64,000 bases of DNA. Origin: Thioalbus denitrificans (GTDB taxonomy: Bacteria > Pseudomonadota > Gammaproteobacteria > DSM-26407). Every line of letters starts with the position of its first letter. Positions within the stretch are counted from its first letter, which is position 1. Location of the stretch: the NCBI RefSeq assembly GCF_003337735.1, contig NZ_QPJY01000001.1, forward strand, positions 144,150 through 208,149, written 5' to 3'. The translations under genes and the position numbers were made by a program. This document shows positions 59,069 through 64,000 of the stretch, in pieces. The notes beneath the pieces are model-generated. The model was given only the letters and a program-made list of their open reading frames with translations. It searched no databases and was not told the DNA's origin.

Positions 59069-60520
59069 TCAGCGACGCCAGAAGGCGGGGGTCAGGAGCA
59101 CCAGGATGCTGAATACCTCGAGCCGCCCCAGCAGCATGGCGAAGCAGAGCACCCACTTGGCCACGTTGTTCAGCTCCCCGTAGTGGGCGCCCACCTCGCC
59201 GAGCCCCGGGCCCATGTTGTTCATGCAGGCGGCCACGGCCGAGAAGGCGGTGATCTGGTCGAGGCCGGTGGCCATGAGGATGAGCAGCATCAGGGTGTAG
59301 GCGGCCACGTAGGCGGCGAAGAAGCCCCACACCGCATCCATCACCCGGTCGGGCAGCACCTTGCCGCCGATCTTGATGGGAATCATGGCGGTGGGATGGA
59401 TGAGGCGGCGGATCTCCCGGGCGCCCTGGCGGAACAGCAGCAGCACGCGGATGACCTTCATGCCGCCGGCGGTGGAGGCCGCGCAGCCGCCGATGAAGCT
59501 CATGAACAGCAGCATCACCGGCAGGAAACCGGGCCAGTTGAAGTAGTCGGCGGTGGTGAAGCCGGTGGTGGTGCCGATGGACACCGCCTGGAAGATGCCG
59601 TGGTGCAGGGCGCTGCCGAAGCTGGTGAAGGTGCCGCTGAGGTAGAGATAGGCGGTGGCGATCAGGGCGGCGGCGGCGAGGATGAACAGGTAGGCGCGGA
59701 ACTCGGGGTCACGCCAGTAGCCGCTCAGGGTGCGGTGGCGCCAGGCGGTGAAGTGCAGGGCGAAGTTGGCGCCCGAGAGCAGGATGAACCCCACCGCGAT
59801 CATCTCCATCAGGGCGCTGTTGAAGTGGCCCATGCTGGCGTCGTGGGTGGAGAAACCGCCGATGGCGACGGTGGAGAAGCTGTGGCCGATGGCGTCGAAG
59901 AGGCTCATCCCCGCCGCCCAGTAGGCCAGGGCGCAGAGCACCGTGAGGCCGAGGTAGATGTACCACAGCGCCTTGGCGGTCTCGGCGATGCGCGGGGTGA
60001 GCTTGCTGTCCTTGACCGGGCCGGGCATCTCGGCGCGGTAGAGCTGCATGCCGCCGATGCCGAGCATGGGCAGGATGGCCACCGCCAGCACGATGATGCC
60101 CATGCCGCCCAGCCACTGCAGCTGCTGGCGGTAGTAGAGGATGGACTGGGGCAGCTGGTCCAGCCCGACGATGACCGTGGCGCCGGTGGTGGTGAGCCCG
60201 GAGATGGACTCGAACACCGCGTCGGTCAGGCTCATGTGGGGATCCTGTCCCAGCATCAGCGGCAGGGCGCCGAAGCTGCCGAGCACGCTCCAGAACAGCA
60301 CCACGATGAGGAAGCCGTCGCGGATGCGCAGCTCGCCGCGGTGGCGGGACACCGGCAGCCACAGCACCAGCCCCGTGGCCAGGGTCAGGGCGAAGCCCTG
60401 CAGGAACGCGGCCGCGGCCCCGTCGCCGTACCACCAGGAGACCGCCACCGACGGCAGCATGGTGGTGCTGAAGATCATCAGCAGCAGACCGAGGATGCGG
60501 AGGATGACGCGGTAGTGCAT
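59069..60520 (-). CDS. trkH: Trk-type potassium transporter, TrkH subunit (copy 2)
   Basis: A 483-residue paralogue of the next gene. The pore loops are LTTTGATVI, TVAIGGFST, GTTTGFTTA and CMNNMGPGLG, with the second and third differing from copy 1 (AIGG for STGG). The gate loop is [15 protein letters not shown]. The tandem pair probably arose by duplication and has since diverged in function or affinity. Confidence 0.96.
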   Translation of the reverse strand: MHYRVILRILGLLLMIFSTTMLPSVAVSWWYGDGAAAAFLQGFALTLATGLVLWLPVSRHRGELRIRDGFLIVVLFWSVLGSFGALPLMLGQDPHMSLTDAVFESISGLTTTGATVIVGLDQLPQSILYYRQQLQWLGGMGIIVLAVAILPMLGIGGMQLYRAEMPGPVKDSKLTPRIAETAKALWYIYLGLTVLCALAYWAAGMSLFDAIGHSFSTVAIGGFSTHDASMGHFNSALMEMIAVGFILLSGANFALHFTAWRHRTLSGYWRDPEFRAYLFILAAAALIATAYLYLSGTFTSFGSALHHGIFQAVSIGTTTGFTTADYFNWPGFLPVMLLFMSFIGGCAASTAGGMKVIRVLLLFRQGAREIRRLIHPTAMIPIKIGGKVLPDRVMDAVWGFFAAYVAAYTLMLLILMATGLDQITAFSAVAACMNNMGPGLGEVGAHYGELNNVAKWVLCFAMLLGRLEVFSILVLLTPAFWRR

Positions 60521-60595
60521 TTAGGATAGTTCCGAGTATCGAGTATCGGGTTGCGAGGCTCCTGGCTACTCGCGACTAGCTACTCGTGACTATTC

Positions 60596-61969
60596 TCATA
60601 TGAACTGGAATCCCACCTGGAACAGGCGCTCCACTTCCTTGATGCGCTTCTTGTCCACCAGGAACAGGATGATGTGGTCCTCCGCCTCGATGATCGTGTC
60701 ATGGTGGGCCATGATCACCTCTTCGCCGCGCACGATGGCGCCGATGGTGGTGCCCGGCGGCAGCTTGATCTCGTCGATGGCCCGGCCCACCACGCGGGAG
60801 CTGCGCGGATCGCCGTGGGCCACCGCCTCGATGGCCTCCGCGGCGCCGCGGCGCAGGCTGTGCACCTTGACGATGTCGCCGCGGCGGATGTGGGTGAGCA
60901 GGCTGCCGATGGTGGCCTGCTGGGGGGAGATGGCGATGTCGATGGAGCCGCTCTCCACCAGGTCGACGTAGGCGGTGCGGTTGATGAGCGCCATGGCCTT
61001 GCGCGCGCCGAGCCGCTTGGCCTGCAGGGCGGAGATGATGTTGGCCTCGTCGTCGTTGGTCACCGCGCAGAAGACGTCGGTGTCCTCGATGTTCTCGTCC
61101 AGCAGCAGGTCGCGGTCGGCCGCGTCGCCCCACAGCACGATGCTGCGGTCGAGCGTCTCGGAGGCGGTGCGGGCCTGTTCGTTGTCCTGCTCGATGAGCA
61201 TGACGTGGAAGCGGCTCTCCAGGGCGCGGGCCAGGCGCCGGCCGATGTTGCCGGCGCCGGCGATGATGATGCGCTTGTAGGGGCGTTCCAGCCGCTGCAG
61301 CTCGCCCATCACCTTGCGGATGTGCTTGCGCGCGGCGATGAAGAAGACCTCGTCATCGGCCTCGATGACCGTGGTGCCCTCGGGGATGATGGGCCGGCCG
61401 CGCCGGAATACCGCCGCCACGCGGGTGTCGATGAGGGGCATGTGATCGCGCAGGGTGCGCAGTGCGTGGCCCACCAGGGGGCCGCCGTGGTAGGCGCGCA
61501 CGGCCACCAGCTGCAGCCGGCCGTCGGCGAAGTCCAGCACCTGCAGGGCGCCCGGGTGTTCGATGAGGCGCTGCACGTAGTCGGTCACCAGCTGCTCGGG
61601 GCTGATGAGCACGTCGATGGGCAGCGCCTGGTTGGAGAACAGGACCGGTTCGTCGAGGTAGGCCTGGGCGCGCACCCGCGCCACCTTGGTGGGGGTGTGG
61701 AACAGGCTCCAGGCCACCTGGCAGGCCACCATGTTGGTCTCGTCGGAGTTGGTGACGGCGAGGATCATGTCGGCATCCTCGGCGCCCGCCTGGCGCAGCA
61801 CCTCGGGATGGGAGCCGCGGCCGCTGACGGTGCGGATGTCGAGGCGGTCCTGCAGGTCGCGCAGCAGGTTGGCGTTGGTGTCCACGACGGTGACGTCGTT
61901 GGCCTCGGTGGCCAGGTTCGCGGCGACCGAGGAGCCTACCTGGCCGGCGCCCAGAATGATGATCTTCAT
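60596..61969 (-). CDS. trkA: Trk system potassium uptake regulatory protein TrkA
   Basis: The cytoplasmic gating subunit of TrkH, 457 residues with two tandem RCK_N and RCK_C halves. The first dinucleotide site is [20 protein letters not shown] (GxGxxG), the second [22 protein letters not shown] segments lie at about 145-225 and 370-450. The spacing to trkH copy 2 (75 bp) includes a degenerate ACTCGCGACTAGC-like repeat. Confidence 0.97.
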   Translation of the reverse strand: MKIIILGAGQVGSSVAANLATEANDVTVVDTNANLLRDLQDRLDIRTVSGRGSHPEVLRQAGAEDADMILAVTNSDETNMVACQVAWSLFHTPTKVARVRAQAYLDEPVLFSNQALPIDVLISPEQLVTDYVQRLIEHPGALQVLDFADGRLQLVAVRAYHGGPLVGHALRTLRDHMPLIDTRVAAVFRRGRPIIPEGTTVIEADDEVFFIAARKHIRKVMGELQRLERPYKRIIIAGAGNIGRRLARALESRFHVMLIEQDNEQARTASETLDRSIVLWGDAADRDLLLDENIEDTDVFCAVTNDDEANIISALQAKRLGARKAMALINRTAYVDLVESGSIDIAISPQQATIGSLLTHIRRGDIVKVHSLRRGAAEAIEAVAHGDPRSSRVVGRAIDEIKLPPGTTIGAIVRGEEVIMAHHDTIIEAEDHIILFLVDKKRIKEVERLFQVGFQFI

Positions 61970-61990
61970 TGCGGTCCCTTATAGCGTACT

Positions 61991-62242
61991 GCGCCACTCT
62001 TGGAGGCACATTCAGCGAGTCGCGGGCCGGCCAGAGGCAAGGCGCGCTTGTGCAGGAAGTGCAGGTCCCCTTGCAAGCAAGCGCTACGCTGCAGATGGCC
62101 GGCCTGCGGCGCGCCCGCAGGGAGCCCCCCGAAAGGGCCATGACGGCGTTGCAGCGCTGGACAAGGGAACAACCATTGCCTGCGCACTGCGCCTTGTCCT
62201 GGCGCTTTCGGGGGGCTCTGAAAGTACCTCCAAGAGTGGCGC
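61991..62242. repeat. 252-bp intergenic element with three nested inverted repeats
   Basis: Between trkA and ntrX, three perfect inverted pairs are nested: GCGCCACTCTTGGAGG (61991-62006) with CCTCCAAGAGTGGCGC (62227-62242), GAGCCCCCCGAAAG (62122-62135) with its inverse (62205-62218), and GGACAAGG (62159-62166) with CCTTGTCC (62192-62199). No coding frame fits. It could be a MITE or a large RNA structure; being in the 5' leader of trkA, it may affect trkA expression. Confidence 0.6.
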
Positions 62243-62320
62243 AGCAGTACCCGAGCGGCCGTCAGGCCGTTCCCCCTTGTGCCCCGCGTCTCCGGGAGTG
62301 GCGCGGGCAACCAGCCGGCC

Positions 62321-63694
62321 TCACTTGCCGCCGCCCACCTGGCGCGGGTCGATGCCCAGGGCCTTGAGCTTGCGGTAGAGGTGGGTGCGCTCCACCCCGG
62401 CGAGCTTCGCCACCTGGCTGACGTTGCCGCCGCTGGCCTGCAGGTGGTGCTCGAAGTAGGCCTTCTCGAACAGCTCGCGCGCCTCGCGCAGGGGCAGGTC
62501 CAGCACGCCGGGGGCGGCCAGTCCGCCCGCGGCCAGGCTCGCCTCGCCCAGGGCCTGTTCCACCTCCTCCAGCCCGATTTCGTCGCCGCTGCCGAGAATC
62601 AGCAGCCGCTGCACCAGGTTCTTCAGCTCCAGGACGTTCCCGGGCCAGCTGTAGAGGCGCAGCCGGTTCTGGGCCGCCAGGGAGAAGTGCCGGTAGGGCA
62701 GGTTGTCGTGGTCCACGAACCGGTCCACGTAGAAGTTGAGCAGATCCGGCACGTCCTCGGCATGTTCGCGCAGCGGCGGGATGCGCAGCGGGACCACGTT
62801 GAGGTGGTAGTAGAGATCCTCGCGGAAGCGGCCGTCGCGAACCTCCTGCTCCAGGTTGCGGTGGGTGGCGGCGATGATGCGCACGTCCACCTTGACCGGC
62901 TCGGTGCCGCCCACCCGCCGGAAGGCCTGGGTCTCCACTGCGCTCAGCAGCCGGGCCTGGGTCTCGGGATCCATGTCGGCCACGTCCTCGAGGAACAGCA
63001 CGCCGCCGTTGGCCTGTTCCAGGCGGCCGAAGTGGACCTCCTCGCCCTCCTCGCTGCCGAACAGCTCCACCGCCGAGTTCTCCCGGGCGATGATGGCCAC
63101 GCCCACGTCCACGAACGGGCCGTCGCGGCGGGCGCTGCAGTGGTGCAGGTAGCGGGCCAGGGTCTTCTTGCCGCTGCCCGCCTCGCCGGAGATGAGCACG
63201 CGGCTGTCGTGCTGGGCGATGCGCTCCACCTGTTCGCGCAGCGCCTGCATCAGCTGGCTCTTGCCCACCGGCTCGAAGACGGTCTGCACCTGGCGGCGCA
63301 GGCCCACGTTCTCGCGGGCGAGCTTCTCCGCCTGCAGCGCCCGCTCCACGGTGAGCAGCAGCTTGGCCAGGGACAGGGGCTTTTCCAGGAAGTCGTAGGC
63401 GCCGAGCCGGGTGGCTTCGACGGCGGTTTCCACGGTCCCGTGGCCGGACATGACGATGACGGGCATCTCCAGGCCGTTGTCTCCGCGCCACTCCTTCAGC
63501 AGGGTGATGCCGTCAACGTCCGGCAGCCAGATGTCCAGCAGTACCAGGTCGGGCTTGCGGGAGCGCCGTGCGCGCCGCGCCGCCTCGCCGTTCTCGGCGG
63601 ACTCCACCTGGTAGCCCTCGTCGGCCAGGATCTCCTGCAGCAGGGTACGGATGTCCGGCTCGTCATCGACGACTAGGATATGGGGTGCGCTCAT
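62321..63694 (-). CDS. ntrX: NtrX-type response regulator lacking the GAFTGA motif
   Basis: A 457-residue NtrC-family protein. The receiver (Asp in LVLLDIWLPDVDG, Lys in FLEKPLS) and Fis-type C terminus (GGNVSQVAKLAGVERTHLYRKL) are intact. The AAA+ domain is eroded: where GAFTGA should follow ELFG it reads SEEGEEVHFGRLEQA; Walker B is FLEDV rather than FLDEI; the sensor II GNVREL is GNVLEL. It should not activate sigma-54. Its partner NtrY follows upstream in the operon (to the window end), and trkA downstream, a common proteobacterial order. Nomenclature is by synteny. Confidence 0.9.
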   Translation of the reverse strand: MSAPHILVVDDEPDIRTLLQEILADEGYQVESAENGEAARRARRSRKPDLVLLDIWLPDVDGITLLKEWRGDNGLEMPVIVMSGHGTVETAVEATRLGAYDFLEKPLSLAKLLLTVERALQAEKLARENVGLRRQVQTVFEPVGKSQLMQALREQVERIAQHDSRVLISGEAGSGKKTLARYLHHCSARRDGPFVDVGVAIIARENSAVELFGSEEGEEVHFGRLEQANGGVLFLEDVADMDPETQARLLSAVETQAFRRVGGTEPVKVDVRIIAATHRNLEQEVRDGRFREDLYYHLNVVPLRIPPLREHAEDVPDLLNFYVDRFVDHDNLPYRHFSLAAQNRLRLYSWPGNVLELKNLVQRLLILGSGDEIGLEEVEQALGEASLAAGGLAAPGVLDLPLREARELFEKAYFEHHLQASGGNVSQVAKLAGVERTHLYRKLKALGIDPRQVGGGK

Positions 63695-63711
63695 GCTTCT
63701 CCGGCTTCAGG

Positions 63712-64000
63712 TCAGGATTCAGGGGCGGCTCTGGCCCCGTGGTTCAACAGCGCGTCGCGGTTCTCGGCCTGGACCGGGAGGCGCAGGCCGAAGCAGACGC
63801 CGCCGGTGGTCAGGTTTTCGGCCCAGATGACGCCGCCGTGCTCTTCCACAATCTTCTTCACGATGGCCAATCCTAGCCCGGTTCCCTTTGGCTTGGTAGT
63901 GACATAGGGTTCGAACAGCTGGCCGAGAATCTCCTCGGGGATGCCCGGACCGTGATCCACGACCCGCAGTTCCACGTGCCGGCAGCCGGTCTCCTCGCTG
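63712..64000 (-). CDS. ntrY: Sensor histidine kinase NtrY-type, C-terminal part only
   Basis: The last 95 or so codons of a histidine kinase that runs off the window end. The HATPase domain shows VVDHGPGIPEEILGQLFEPYVTTKPKGTGLGLAIVKKI in pieces: G1 box DHGPGIP, F box LFEPYVTTK, G2 box GTGLGLAI. The N-terminal half lies outside. It ends 17 bp before ntrX, and the pair should form a two-component system. Confidence 0.85.
   Translation of the reverse strand, partial: SEETGCRHVELRVVDHGPGIPEEILGQLFEPYVTTKPKGTGLGLAIVKKIVEEHGGVIWAENLTTGGVCFGLRLPVQAENRDALLNHGARAAPES

Overview
The window reads as the replication-origin end of a high-GC (visibly well above 60 %) gammaproteobacterial chromosome, followed by a large hydrogen-oxidation locus. 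The rnpA-rpmH-dnaA-dnaN-recF-gyrB block, the split glyQ/glyS synthetase, OmpW, LpxL, HemG-like, TtcA and NtrX-TrkA-TrkH neighbours all fit Gammaproteobacteria. The uptake hydrogenase with its H2 sensor suggests a chemolithotrophic or phototrophic lineage of the Chromatiales type. The taxon is inferred from gene content only.

Region by region. 1-4580: an FNR-type regulator, then mnmE, yidC, yidD, rnpA and rpmH reading away from the origin. 4581-11630: the origin block, with dnaA, a 243-bp dnaA-dnaN spacer holding three perfect DnaA boxes and AT-rich DNA, dnaN, recF (with two perfect parS sites inside its coding sequence) and gyrB. 11631-17118: plsC, gmhB, a MazG-like protein, glyS and glyQ, separated by short dispersed repeats. 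17119-32367: the hydrogenase locus, all on the minus strand. It reads hupU-hupV-hupT (H2 sensor and kinase), then hupS-hupL-hupC (O2-tolerant group 1d enzyme and its cytochrome b), a terminator, then hupD-hupF-hupG-hupH-hupI-small ORF-hupK-hypA-hypB-hupR and, after a short gap, a 228-codon unknown gene. 32471-36050: a GNAT protein and a polar amino-acid ABC transporter. 36325-44867: small metabolic and repair units, including a cupin plus PLP decarboxylase, endonuclease IV, MsrA, a HemG-like flavodoxin and a compact methyltransferase/nuclease pair. 45216-56594: pepN, a DUF4010 membrane protein, ompW, a CDF exporter, thpR, an AIM24-type protein, a rhodanese, ttcA, lpxL and a TPR protein. 56958-64000: a methyltransferase, tandem trkH genes, trkA, ntrX and the 3' end of ntrY.

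How the hydrogen genes should work together. HupUV senses H2 and controls HupT. HupT controls the sigma-54 activator HupR. Sigma-54 promoter sequences with exact GG-N10-GC spacing lie upstream of hupS and of hupD, the two operons HupR would be expected to drive. HupD-K and HypAB mature the enzyme. HypD, HypE and HypF are not in the window and must be encoded elsewhere.

The least explained items are: the 56-codon gene between hupI and hupK; the kinase-like 228-residue protein next to hupR; an NtrX that has lost GAFTGA and other AAA+ residues; an FNR-like protein with unusual cysteine spacing; and several families of intergenic inverted repeats, one of which shows a compensatory base-pair change between two copies.
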